Assembly: GCA_905250075.1 (NCBI GenBank)
Contig: CAJNOP010000105.1
Coordinates: 372,434-436,433 of the forward strand
Reading direction: 5' to 3'
Origin: Rotaria sp. Silwood1
Lineage: Eukaryota > Rotifera > Eurotatoria > Philodinida > Philodinidae
DNA: 64,000 nucleotides
Shown here: positions 1-11,633 of the stretch, in pieces
How positions within the stretch are numbered: the stretch's first letter is position 1
How the letters are laid out: every line of letters starts with the position of its first letter
Position numbers and translations under genes: made by a program
Notes under the pieces: model-generated
What the model saw: the letters and a program-made list of their open reading frames with translations, nothing else
Told to the model about the DNA's origin: nothing
Database searches by the model: none

Positions 1-122
1 TTAATAATGACATATATACAATCAGACTAGACTTTGCTCAAATCTGACTTTTGCTAGAATCTTATTTCACTCTGAAGTTCTCTATATGAAGATTCATGAT
101 AAAAATTGAGTTTCCAAATAAA

Positions 123-542
123 TTAAATTCTTTCAAATAAATAATGTAATCTTGCTCTCACATCAATTGTTAGACTTGATTGTTGTTGGAATACAATGAA
201 TTCTTGATTATTGTTATTATTAATAACATGCGAAGTAACAAATGCTGATTGATTTATTCTTTCTGCAAATACTGATATATGATTATATTTAATTATTATT
301 GCACATTTATTTAATTGAGATTGAAATGGAACTAATGATATATCTATATTGAATTCAGCATGATAAAAAATTTCATTTGAACAAATAAATAAGGGAGAAT
401 ATACATTCAGAAATGAACAATTCATATAGAGTAATTGACGTATAAGATCATGATGATCATTACGTAATGAAAATATATATTTAGGAATAGAATGTATTTC
501 ATGCATAATACAAATAACTATAAAAGGAATTATCAAAGACAT
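123..542 (-). CDS. Hypothetical 139-aa protein with N-terminal hydrophobic leader
   Basis: Open frame of 139 codons starting at an ATG and ending in TAA. The first 15 or so residues are hydrophobic (Ile/Val/Phe/Cys rich) and could be a signal peptide or anchor. The rest is a mixed polar/hydrophobic sequence with a run of five Asn and no motif I recognise. Amino-acid composition is more balanced than in the AT-rich chance frames around it, which is the main reason for listing it. It could be one exon of a longer gene extending beyond the left edge. No function is offered. Confidence 0.35.
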   Translation of the reverse strand: MSLIIPFIVICIMHEIHSIPKYIFSLRNDHHDLIRQLLYMNCSFLNVYSPLFICSNEIFYHAEFNIDISLVPFQSQLNKCAIIIKYNHISVFAERINQSAFVTSHVINNNNNQEFIVFQQQSSLTIDVRARLHYLFERI

Positions 543-2286
543 TATTTAGATAAATATAATAAAGCGCCATTCAATCAAAGTGAACAAATACAACTGAATT
601 GCTTATCTATACAGGATAAGTATTAGAAACTAGTGTATTCTCTGTTTTATCATATATGATAGATTGATATCTATTAGTCATATATATGCATTGTTTTGAT
701 TCTCTGCACATTGTTTATCTACATAATATAGATTATATTATAGTATGATTTATCTATGAGCATTGATACTGTATAAATTGAAGTAGAGTGATGTTTATTT
801 ATACTTCTGCCAACTTAATTTTTGTTTGTACATTCAAGTTTGTCTATCATATGTATTGTATATTATGTAAACATTATACTATACACTAATACATTTCAGC
901 TATGAGTTTTTATGTTATGCTTTCTTTCGTGTATTGTAACATATAAAGCCCAAGTGTTGGCAGTCATCAGAGTAAGAAGAGACCAAGTACTGGTAGATTT
1001 ACATTACAGCAGAAGAAAAATTGTAAATCAATCTTTACTAAGATGCAAATGATGTAGTAAGTTTGAAACTTGTCAGCATCTGATAAGACTATGCCAGTAG
1101 CTAATATATTTGAACTGAATTGTTCTATCTTAGAACTAATACAACAGACACTACACAATTTATATAATCATAGTAGTATGTGTTACATCAAACATAAATT
1201 ACTATTTATTAGGTGAATGAACTCGATATTTATTTTAAGCATGAAATGGAGATGAAATATGGTGAACAAGAGACAATAGGAGAAGAATGGGAGCCATGAT
1301 ATTATTATGTGTAGTCTATTTACATAGTTCACCTAGTTTCATTTATCTTTACGTAGATAGAAACATCTGTATGCGTAAGGTATGAATTTCAAGTTCTTAC
1401 TTCATCTTGTATGTTCACATGTGATAATAGATTATAGCTTTTCTTCATAGTATTACACAGGAACATAGTATGAGCGCATACTCAACTCGAATTTTCAGCT
1501 GATTGTCCTGCAATTGTGCTGCATTACATTTCCTTAAATTTCTTTATCATTGCTCTTGACATGTCTCTTTATCCAAGTATACTATTTATGGAGAAATAAT
1601 GAATGACTAAAAAAAGCAAGTATGAAAAATAACCTTTCTTGAAGATATTTTCAATTAAGGAGGGTTAATGAACTTATCAGAAACTGTACTTTATCCTCTG
1701 GGTTAGGTTCTGATACGTAAAAAGCATTACATATCTTAGAGTCTATTGACATGATATTGATATTACTTAGACAGCTGTTTTCTAGCGAGAGTTGATTTTT
1801 TTTTCTTTCTGCATGTAGGTTGTACAGTACATTGTCTGCGTCGTGCAAATCGCTTGAAGAAAAAGTCGTTTAATCACGGTTTTTCTGCTCGGATATTTTA
1901 AACTGATAGAAAAATGTTAGATTTCAGCCGAAATCGCGCCCTCATCCAAATGGAAACATATTCAAGATTTTCTGAAGCCAGAAAACATTAATTTAATAGA
2001 TAAATTATGAAAAACTTGATAACAAAGAAACAAATTATTCGAACCGTCGATTTTGATGAAAAATGGACGACATGAAAGGCTAGAATCTAATCAATAGAAA
2101 GTATTTATGTACTTTCGTTTTCTTTCATATAGTAATGATCTTACAATAACTGATAGAAAAAAGAAATCTATTCATTATATATATTCATTGTAGCAATTTA
2201 TAATATACACATATAATTCATTGTAAGCTGTAGCCTATTTATTTAACAAAAAGAATGCCTTAGTTTATTTTAGTGTTTTTTAATAT
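543..2286. other. Intergenic, no supported gene
   Basis: AT-rich sequence with no convincing exon chain. One minus-strand open frame at 1651-1848 (65 codons, TTG at its 5' end) has a protein-like composition, but no splice partner or known motif was found, so it is not called. Confidence 0.5.
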
Positions 2287-2661
2287 TCAAGTTTGCTTTT
2301 TCACAAGTGTTAAAATAATAACAATTAATGATTGTATAAAAATATGCCCACTTGAAACAAATATAAACCATGCTGGCGGATGAAAATCGTGCTGATCTTT
2401 TCGCATAAAATATAAAAGAAGAAAGTGTATAGAAAGCCAAATTAATACGATAATAAATGGTAATACAATAACTGCTGATTTGGTTTGAAATAATCCAAAT
2501 ATAGTACAACCACATGCAATTAAAACAGAGATTATTGTTAAACCATGTAAAACTCGACGCGATATTCCACTTGAACCAACTTCTCCAGTCGATACCTCTT
2601 TACCAGTATAAAAACTATTTTCTGTAATCGGTCCAGTTAGAGGTATTTTTTCGCCATTCAT
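2287..2661 (-). CDS. Small three-pass membrane protein, TMEM243-like
   Basis: Single-exon 124-aa frame starting at ATG (2661). A polar N-terminus of about 35 residues is followed by three hydrophobic stretches at roughly residues 38-58, 63-83 and 97-117. A basic/acidic loop (residues about 84-92, RKDQHDF) lies between the second and third. Length, number of membrane segments and the charged loop before the last segment resemble animal TMEM243 (about 118 aa), a family of poorly known function. The match is by architecture and a few residues only, so another small membrane family remains possible. It is divergent to KEAP1, with about 1.0 kb between the two start codons. Confidence 0.4.
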   Translation of the reverse strand: MNGEKIPLTGPITENSFYTGKEVSTGEVGSSGISRRVLHGLTIISVLIACGCTIFGLFQTKSAVIVLPFIIVLIWLSIHFLLLYFMRKDQHDFHPPAWFIFVSSGHIFIQSLIVIILTLVKKQT

Positions 2662-3700
2662 TATGTTTTTTTTTTTGTGTCTTTTTATAAGAAGATGATA
2701 ATAATGATATGAATCACTATATTGTGGAACAATTAAGTAAACTACACTAATTAGTACAAGAAATATTGCAATTGAGGTCTATCTAAAGTATGAGGAAATC
2801 AATGCATTGTTCCTTAAAATATATTAGCGGCTTTACAAAAATATTAAAAAGTATTTTTACTGAGTACTTTTAAAACTTGATCTCAGAATATGTAGATGTA
2901 ACATGTTTTGAAAGTATAGACTGTGATCTAAGATTAAATTGAATATCAATACCAAAACTGTTTAAAATAAAACCAAAATTAATAAATATAACATTAAAGA
3001 TGAATAAAACAAATTCATTCTTATTGACAGAAACATTTAACTTTGTCAGTGCTGAGGTTATTCTTTTTTTTTTCTGTTTATCTTTTATTTGTTACTCATA
3101 AAATCTAACTAGTTTCTTTTTCTTATCTTGCTTTTATGTAATCTATGAGTTAATGACATAAACTATGATGACATGAAAAAATTTGCATTGACTATTTTTA
3201 ACAATGAATACTTGAAAAATATCACCAATGATGTCTTTTATCTATGTCAGCTATTGCAAACAAATGGTTTTCTACTTCTTAAAAATAGACCGTCATTATA
3301 TTTTTTAAAAACGCTTAGAGTCTATTATTTATTAGTATTTAATATATTAATTCTACAGTTATGAACTTGTTCAATATAGGTACTTTCTACATGTTGTACA
3401 ATACGCTACATTGATCAATTTGCAGAAGTGCGACATCTATATTCGAATAACACATAAATTTCATTATCGAATAATATTTTTATTATATATTCATTCGTCT
3501 ATAACCAATATAAATTAAACTTAAAATAAGTCGTTACTAATATTTCATTAGTAGATTTCATCTATTCAGTCATTAATAAGTTACAGCTGGCAATGACGAA
3601 TCACAGCTAGCTCGCTAGTGTCATGATGAATATTGCAAAAATTTTTTTTTTGTTGTTCTGTATTACTTTTTTTTTTGTTTTAGAAAAAAAAGGCATTGTC

Positions 3701-6700
3701 ATGCTAAACGGTCACTCGCAGATAGACACAAGTGAGATCGACGAACTTGATGGATTTCTTTCGATGAATGATTTAAATGAATATGATATGGGAAAATATA
3801 CAATGAAACTTCTATCAGGTTCCGATCGTGTTTATCACTTAAAAACTGATCGAGCTGCTCGTCTTATCGATACAATGAATATGTATCGAAAACAAGAGCT
3901 ATTTTGTGATGTTAGTTTATGTGTAAAAGGTCAACGACATTTAGCACATAAAATTGTTTTAGCATCGGCATCGTCTTATTTTGCTTCAATGTTTGGTCAA
4001 TCTGGTCACGTTGAAGCACATACAACAGAAGATATTGATTTAACTAAATTAGTGCCTTGTCCTTATGCGATGAATATTATATTAGATTTTCTTTATACTT
4101 CACAAGTACAGCTCAATGATAAAAGTGTAGGTGATATTAATTTAATTATTAATCACAAGAACATATAGAAAACTGATTTTTCTATTTAAACTATAAAAAT
4201 AAAATCTGAAATTAATTTCTATTACGAATTTTTAAATAGAAAAAAAAGATCATTATTATTCCCTACTAGTTCTTTTAATTTTCAATATTTTCTTTCATTA
4301 ACATTATAGTTATACGTAAATATTATCGATATTTATGTATTTTTGATCTTAAACACATGCTTTCAACTAAGCTGAATTGTTATTAAGAATACTTCCTTAT
4401 TGTTACATGAATTACCTGTTTTTTTTTCTATGAAACAAATTAGTATTATCATCTGATTTTATTCTAAATATATTATTTTGTTTACAAGTTTTGTTTTTTA
4501 CAAAAGAATAATATTTACAATGATCTATATATATTTTTTTTTCATTAGGTTATGCCGGTGTTAACATGTTCAATTCCATTATTACTTGATGATTTAATTG
4601 AATTATGTGTTGCTTATCTTCGAGATCAATTACATGCGTCTAATTGTGTTGGATTATTATTATATGGTAAACAATATCAATGTCTTCCATTAATTGATGC
4701 TGCTCAACATTATATACATGAACATTTTGAAGATGTTGTACGACATGAAGAATTTCTTTCACTTAATTTTCCTGATTTATGTTCATTGATTAAAGATGAT
4801 AAACTTAAAGTTAAATGTGAATCAATTATCTATAATGTAAGTATAGGAATTTATTTTCTTTATTGATAATTATAAATTGTTATTATTTAGGCAGCTATGC
4901 AATGGGTTCGTCATGATCCATTAAATCGACGTGCTGAACTTGTAGAAATTTTACCATGTATTCGTCTTCAATTTCTTGATCCATCTTTTCTTAAAGGTGT
5001 TATTAATTGTGATGAATTTGCACCACCAGATATGCAACGTTGTCGAGATTATCTAGCAAATGCATATGAAAATTTAACATCACATCGTTATTGTCGTTTA
5101 CCACCACATCGTGCACCAATTAAACCACTTGTTATTTGTATGTTTTATATTTTATTTTCTTGTTTTGTTTTTGTTCATTAATGAAGTATTTAGATTGTGC
5201 TGGTGGTTATTTTAATAAATCAATCAATACAATGGAATGTTATTTTTTAGAAACACAAAAATGGAAACGATGTGCAGATTTACAAGTATCTAGAAGTGGA
5301 GTTGGAGTTGTTTCAGTTCATATGCGTGTTTATGTTATTGGTGGAAAATGTAATACAAGGTAAATATTTTTATTCTATTGATTAAGAATAATAGTTGAAT
5401 ACTACTTCAATTTCTTTTATGAGATCATGACTTTCTATTTTCAAGAAGTTTAATGAAATAACTATGTGAAATAAACGTAGAAAATTCAATTTAATATGAA
5501 AAGAATATATAAATAAAATGTATATTGTTTTTTTGCTTTGGTCTGAGCCGGAAAACTCATCTTATTACTGTTAACTATTTGTAAACGTTTCATTGAGTTA
5601 ATTGAATATTGGTATTAATGACTAGTTCAATTAAGAAAACAAGATGGATGAAATTGGCATATAGGGGCATCCATAAAGGACGTCCGTTATAAAAAAAAAG
5701 AGAAAACAACAAAAATATAAGCTATGGCAACGGTTTTCATTTTTTTAAATATACTCTATTTTATTGAACAGAAAATAGTAAAAACAAAACGTGAAGGTTC
5801 GATACCAATGACACTCAAAAATCTGACAATATTCAAATTACTGCTTCAACAAAAAAAAACAACTATCTACTTATGTAGTGTAATCTTGTATCATTTCAAC
5901 ATCGTATTCATGTTCAACTGATTCATTTAGTTCATTCCACATCTAAGAATGCTCTTCAAAACAAAGGCAAGATTCAAAATTTCAGAGAAATTTGTATGAA
6001 AAAAGAAGAAAATATTCATAATAAGTGCCTGGATGTCCTGTACGGGTGATCCTGAATAGTGCAAATATGAATGTGGGTTAGATTCTTTTCTTCACCATAA
6101 CAAATACTTAAGTATATCCACATATCCACACCCTGGTATCATCCAGTAAATAATGATGCTCAGAAATTTTAACGTTTTTAGAAACTCGAATTTACTATAC
6201 CTTCATTTGTTGAAAAAATTCATCAAATCTAAATTGTATACTGTGTTATTTTCAATCATTTTTTTTTCTATTTATTTATAGAAATGAAAATCGAGATTGT
6301 CGTGATGTTGAACGTTACGACCCATTTGTTAATAAATGGACAACAGTTGCTCCAATGATTTATGGTCGAAATCGTCTTGGTGTTGGTACAATTGATCATT
6401 GTATTTATGCAGTTGGTGGTTCATGTGGTCAACAATTATATGCAAGTGTTGAACGATATTCAACATCATCAGATTCAGAAACTTGGGTTGAAGTTGCTTC
6501 TATGCATATACCACGTATTGGCTTAGCGGTTTGCACACACAGTCGATTATTATATGCAATTGGAGGTTTTGATGGACATCGACGATTAGCTGATGTTGAA
6601 TCTTATAATCCTGATACGAATACATGGAAACGTGAAAAACCATTATTAGTTGGTCGATCTGGTGCGGCAGCTGCTCCTCTTGCTGAATGTATATATGTTG

Positions 6701-7008
6701 TTGGTGGTTATGCATCTGATAGTGTTGAAGGACCAATGCAACTTGATACTGTTGAACGATATGATACATTAACACAACAATGGTCATTTGTACGACCATT
6801 AAATTGTCGTCGATCAGCACTTAGTTGTGTTACACTTGATAAACGTCTTTTTGCTTTAGGTGGTTATGATGGAAAGCGTTTTTCATCTGTTGTTGAAGTT
6901 TATGATCCTGAAAAAGATGAATGGACATTTGGAACACCATTAACAAGAGAACGCAGTGGGCATGGTAGTGCACTTACAGTTGAACCAACATTAGAAGATG
7001 ATGAATAA
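3701..7008 (+). CDS. KEAP1: KEAP1 orthologue (KLHL19): BTB-BACK-Kelch adaptor of CUL3 ubiquitin ligase
   Basis: Exons 3701-4126, 4549-4836, 4891-5137, 5194-5359, 6282-7008; joined 617 aa (human KEAP1 624). The open frame continues upstream of 3701 but looks like intron there (T-rich tract ending ttttgttttag), so ATG 3701 is preferred. BTB is about residues 57-170 (core LAHKIVLASASSYFASMF), BACK about 170-275, and six Kelch blades follow, each with GG (GGYF, GGKC, GGSC, GGFD, GGYA, GGYD). By family knowledge KEAP1 holds NRF2 for CUL3-dependent ubiquitination in the cytoplasm and releases it under oxidative or electrophilic stress. Counted against the human protein, the pocket keeps Y334, S363, N382, R415, R483, S508, Y525, S555, Y572 and S602; R380 is Lys and H436 is Leu. 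Sensor C151 is Ser and C273 is Leu, while a Cys lies within one position of C288. The C-terminal blade ends ALTVEP as human AVTMEP. Poly(A) signal at 7082. Confidence 0.9.
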
Positions 7009-7036
7009 TAAAAAACCACAAACAATAATAAATATA

Positions 7037-7066
7037 CATATATATATATAGATAGATAGATATATA
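7037..7066. repeat. TA / GATA microsatellite
   Basis: An alternating TA run passes into three GATA units directly in the KEAP1 3' UTR. Simple repeat. Confidence 0.85.
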
Positions 7067-7081
7067 ATGTTTTAGTCTGTA

Positions 7082-7087
7082 AATAAA
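7082..7087 (+). terminator. Poly(A) signal AATAAA, KEAP1
   Basis: Canonical hexamer 74 nt after the KEAP1 stop codon. Confidence 0.55.
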
Positions 7088-8033
7088 TCTGCAAATGAAT
7101 GTGTATTTCTATTTTTATTTTATAAGACATGTTTGTCATTTGTTATTTATTTAAGACAACCCTTTTAATTTATATTTCAATTATAAATATGATTTATTAA
7201 ATGAATCGCTAAATCCGGTGTTCTTTTTTTGTTCCTTCAAGTTTTTTTTTAATTGTAAATACATTTAGAATGATATGACAAAAATTATTTATTAGGATGG
7301 AAAAAAAATTTAGTATGTTGAAAACAACATTTTAGATATAAAAATATTTTTCTAAATCTATCTATGTTATTATATCTAGTCCAGTGAATTGAATACCATC
7401 ATAATGAGATAAGCATAAAAAGACATTGATGACAGATTTTCAATCTAGCATTGTATTTACTACAAAAAAAGGTTTTACATATACATCAAGAATATCTTGG
7501 TGATCCTTATTGCTTTGATTTTATAGCGGTGGTATTGATAATAAATTCATAATTCAAAATCATTTTTCTAATCCAGCAAAAATTTGTCTTGAGGGACATT
7601 AAGACCCTCCCTCCTATAAAATCAACTTTGTCCTTCTCGCTACTTATTCATCTGAAATATTTTACTATCATATAATAATTCTTTCACCTATTATTACATT
7701 CCTTCATAAATTCCTAATCAAACACATAAGCAGAACTATTTGTTTTAGTTGCGATGATTTTCAAAACAAAGTTTGATTCAACACCCAGAACTCTTGTGCC
7801 TATGGTTACGTCTGGCACTAATCTTTAATTATCATCATTTTATCTTACACACCATATACCAATATAATATATATATCGATTCAGCACCCTCTTTCACAAT
7901 AGTACACCTTGTTATGTTGGTCGATTATTTAAACAGACAGAATCATCATTCATTGGTTTCACACATGAAAAAATTCAAATAAATTTTACTGATAAAACAA
8001 TTTGTTGAGTTTTGTATAAATCGCAGTTTAATT
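7088..8033. other. Intergenic between convergent genes
   Basis: AT-rich sequence between the 3' ends of KEAP1 and the GT31 gene. The only longer open frame (7773-7982) starts at TTG and has no family features. Nothing else seen. Confidence 0.6.
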
Positions 8034-9275
8034 TTACGAATTAACTAATTTTTTTATGAAATAATAGAAAAGAATAATAAAAACAAAAGTCAAAACTATC
8101 CGTTTACTCATTCTTCTCAAATTAATCAACCACTGAACACCTAACATAGTCTTTTGAATTCCACGTGACGAATATTGTCGTCTATTTCTCATCAATGTTA
8201 AATTCATATTTTGCTTAAACCATTGATTAGTTGTATAATACCAAAAATCAAATTCATGTTTTAATTGCTTATAATAAAACGTACTTGTAAAATATTTATA
8301 ACAAGAACCAATCATGACTATGAATAAACTTATTCCAGCAAAAATTCTAAATAATAATAATGGTAAATTTTTATTACATTGAATATTATATTTATAACAA
8401 TTCCATGCTTTTTGACGATTTTCTTCATTTTTAAAATCAATTATTATCATATTAGTCTTTAAATCATCTTCTGTTTGATCATGTGTCAAAATTCCTTTCA
8501 TATGTTTTCGTTTAATTCCAGCTTGTTCAGCCATAAAACCATTAATAAAAACATCATCACGAAAAAATATTGGTATTGTTGTATTAAATATAGCTTTGAT
8601 TAATAAATTCGATATTATATTTGATGGATATAAAACTGCAGCACCCCATAAATAATCTGGTACAATATTAATAGGAAAATTTTCTTTTGATACTCCACCA
8701 ATACCTTTACGTTGAATTTTTCCAGATTTTTCGAACCAACCTTCGATTGTGTCATTATTAGAAACTTGATTCATGTACAAAATTAATTTATCAACATGGA
8801 TAAGTACATCATCATCAACATAAAAAAGATAATCACTGTTTTTGGAACAATGTTGATCATACCAAACTAAAACACTCGTGGTTTTTAATGTTAAATTATA
8901 ATAACTTTCAAGAAAATTAAACTGTAATAAATCATGATATTTTTCATCTTCCTCAATAATTTCTTTTTGCATAGCAGAATCTTGTGGATATCCAATAGCA
9001 TATAAAACAGGTACATTAAAATGTTCAATAATTTCTTGTGCCCATGTAGAACGTGTGAAATTTCGTCGTTGAAAACTTCCTGATTTAACAATAATAAAAA
9101 ATTTAGTTTTTTCATTCTGACAAGCTTGATTTTTATTAATAATTAAAGGTTGTTTAACTAATTGTAATTGTTCTTGTGTATGAATTTTTCCAAAACAATC
9201 TTTACACGCACTGCGTGTAGTTAATTTCGCACTGATGCAATAAAAAACATGAATGAAAATAAATATGTTCTTCAT
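8034..9275 (-). CDS. GT31 family beta-1,3-glycosyltransferase (galactosyltransferase-like) with C-terminal membrane segments
   Basis: 413 aa, read from ATG at 9275. The frame also extends to an upstream TTG, but a splice acceptor (tttgtttcag) directly precedes the ATG. Residues 1-16 form a hydrophobic signal-like leader. The GT31 core covers about residues 58-275: the RRNFTRSTW block (70-78), a DDD metal/nucleotide-sugar motif in YVDDDV (152-157), PDYLWGAAVLYPS (206-218), and RDDVFINGF (239-247) matching the family's EDVxxG acidic motif. Enzymes of this family move UDP-Gal, GlcNAc or GalNAc to glycans in the Golgi lumen. Typical members are type II proteins with one N-terminal anchor. This one instead has a cleavable-looking leader and hydrophobic segments at about 305-325 and 402-412 in its C-terminal third. 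Donor sugar and acceptor cannot be told from sequence. Confidence 0.78.
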   Translation of the reverse strand: MKNIFIFIHVFYCISAKLTTRSACKDCFGKIHTQEQLQLVKQPLIINKNQACQNEKTKFFIIVKSGSFQRRNFTRSTWAQEIIEHFNVPVLYAIGYPQDSAMQKEIIEEDEKYHDLLQFNFLESYYNLTLKTTSVLVWYDQHCSKNSDYLFYVDDDVLIHVDKLILYMNQVSNNDTIEGWFEKSGKIQRKGIGGVSKENFPINIVPDYLWGAAVLYPSNIISNLLIKAIFNTTIPIFFRDDVFINGFMAEQAGIKRKHMKGILTHDQTEDDLKTNMIIIDFKNEENRQKAWNCYKYNIQCNKNLPLLLFRIFAGISLFIVMIGSCYKYFTSTFYYKQLKHEFDFWYYTTNQWFKQNMNLTLMRNRRQYSSRGIQKTMLGVQWLINLRRMSKRIVLTFVFIILFYYFIKKLVNS

Positions 9276-11271
9276 CTGAAACAAATACGTTATAATTAGA
9301 GCTGTCCCAGTGTTACTAGGATTAGAAAAAGATCAACGACTCAGGAAGTAAAGCTGATGATAACAATTTAGAACGAGAAGGTAACCAATATTGTGAGTAT
9401 TCATGAGTCAAGCAGATAGGAGCGTCACAAGGCCACCAGCATTGGTGGAAGATCGATGAAGACTTAGGAAGTCAATTGGAAAACTTTTGCTAAAGTTAAC
9501 TAAATTTGTATTTGATGGAGAGGAGTTCAAGCGTTTCCAGGATTTATGAACAAAACGGCAATAAAGTACTGAAACTGTGCTGGGGAAAGACGATCATCTT
9601 TCAAGATTAAAAGAGTTGTACTCACGATCTTTCTCTCTCTCTCTGCTTTGGACATCCCTAAAAATAGATAAATTTTTATGTAGCTTTGCCGAAGTAAAAC
9701 GAAAAATTCCCGATATTCGAAGGATGAAAATACTCTTTTGACTCCTATTTCACATTGAATAATTTTGTTATGATTTGTAAAGCGATGTGGCGATAATTTT
9801 TGTTTAGTTGTTGCATACTAAAAATGTACTCACTCCATAGCGATACATAAGTGACATATAAAATAATGTAATCTAATGTTATGTAGGAATACGCATCCTT
9901 CAACGTGTATGTACATAAATATACATATGTGTGTGATTCACTCAAGTGTATCTTTTGTCAACCTTAATGATAAAAAATATGAAACGCTTTTTCTTTATTG
10001 ATCATTTGCTTTTCGTTCTTTTTCGTTCTTGTGGTCCAAGAAATAAAATAAATTATAAATAAAGTAAAGAGAAAGATAAATGTAAAAATATGAAAGTTTA
10101 TTTGTTGTATTGTTCTTTGATAGCATTAACCTATCAAATGAATATCTATATCAGAGGTCATCATGATGAAATTTAATCCTATAGTGAAAGAGGTAGGGTT
10201 TTGAGAATTGCAGCTGATGCGAAACTTTAAAAAGTTTCGCATCGTACATAAGATTCCTTTTGAATCTGCGTATCGTTCGATGTTTTGTGGAATTTATGTA
10301 TATTTTCGAAAAAAATAGTAAGTGTAAGTTGTAAATCAAAGTTTTACAACTCGCGCATAATAGGTGTTAGAAGTTTAGGCCAACCAACATCAGACTTCTC
10401 TTCGAAATTGGAATGGCTGGAATATATTTGTGAATGCATTAAATAGTGCTGTGTTTGATTGTTGCTCAAATAAAAATTTATATGCAATGCTTATAATAAT
10501 AACAATGGTAAATCAAGAAAAATACAGAAATAACTAAGACAGATCTTTACTCTAGTGATCGATTATCTTGGAAAACAACTATAGACCAAGAGAGATTTAT
10601 CACTTTACCTATTTTGTATCAGTTTAATTGGGCTAAAAAAAACATATTGAGTTCCACATTTCGATACCAAAGATCCTGCGCTAACAAGCTCTTGTTTTTA
10701 ATATAGGTGTGTTAATTCTTTTGTGAATATTCTTTGGTCGATATCTAATGTATAATGTTTATTTTATTTTATTTCAATGTGTTAAATCTTTAGTAAAAAT
10801 CAATTTATCCTATACAACTTTTCTGATCATTAGAGCAAACAAAAAGATAAATATGATAATATTTCTTTACTCAACATAACACAATTTTAAGTAGAATAAC
10901 ATGTCTTCGATCAAGTGAGAGTAATGTCAATATTTCTACTAAATATTACTTTTATATTTGATAAAAAACCAAAACATGACAATTATATTCGATTAAATAT
11001 AGACTAAACTAGTCATATTGGATGTCAAGAGGTAATTATGACTTTATGCATCTATATCAGAATAGCAAACATCTATTGAATTTCTCTCGTATCAAAATAC
11101 GTAAAGCAAAGTATAATTGTTTTTATTGCATTTTATAGATCATGATTTCTGATCTTTATTTAATTTTAAAAAAATGATATTATATATCAAACACATAATT
11201 TATCTTAGTTTCAATACAAAAAAAAAATTACTTGATCAAAATAAAAATACATACATAAAAAATATTTTTTT
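9276..11271. other. Intergenic, contains one dispersed-repeat copy
   Basis: No gene supported. Contains a short CT run near 9631-9646 and one copy of a dispersed repeat (see 10525). The open frames at 9745-9945 and 10151-10339 (minus) lack coding character. Confidence 0.55.
10525..10595 (+). repeat. Dispersed repeat copy A
   Basis: About 71 nt aligning without gaps to 40774-40844 at roughly 73 percent by eye count; both copies share the uninterrupted core GTGATCGATTA. Weaker similarity extends about 80 nt upstream. No ends or target duplications could be fixed. Confidence 0.5.
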
Positions 11272-11633
11272 CTATGAATCCTCCGAATCATATATTTCGA
11301 ATGGATCGATCCAATTTTTTGGCATGGTACAGCCATATTTACTCCATTGAGATTTTTGAAATTCATTAAGATGATTGTTTATCTCATTATGATCATTATC
11401 ATTGTGTGTAGAAGTAGACCAATTAGTCGAAGATTTACAATGAATATATTGACTAGTATAATGTTGGCTGTTTACGACTACATTAGCTGCTGTTAAATGA
11501 ATCATAAAATTGACTAAATTCGATTGATAAGACAAAGGAACTACAGACTAAAAAAAGTTTTTTTGAATAGCAAAAAATGACTTTTGTAGTAAGAATTTAC
11601 TTTGTTGTTTTGCTCAATTTTCAACTTCGCCAT
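11272..11633 (-). CDS. Hypothetical 102-aa protein, two exons
   Basis: Proposed exons 11601-11633 (ATG, 11 codons, rich in Lys/Glu/Asn) and 11272-11547, joined in phase 0 across a 53-nt intron with GTAAAT donor and TTTTAG acceptor. The product begins MAKLKIEQNNK and ends with an acidic tail (DPFEIYDSEDS). The second exon has Thr/Asn/His-rich stretches and no membrane segment. No family is recognised. Support comes from the short, well-formed intron typical of this window and from the composition, not from homology. An adjacent open frame upstream (11614-11799) could belong to a 5' exon but does not join cleanly. Confidence 0.4.

Noticed and set aside
3623..3700. N-terminal extension of KEAP1 with a hydrophobic leader
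   Set aside because: The stretch is T-rich and ends in a good 3' splice site (ttttgttttag) 17 nt before ATG 3701; a signal-like leader would not fit a cytosolic BTB-Kelch protein.
6500..7139. Minus-strand frames opposite the last KEAP1 exon
   Set aside because: Shadows of the Kelch-coding exon and of the 3' UTR microsatellite.
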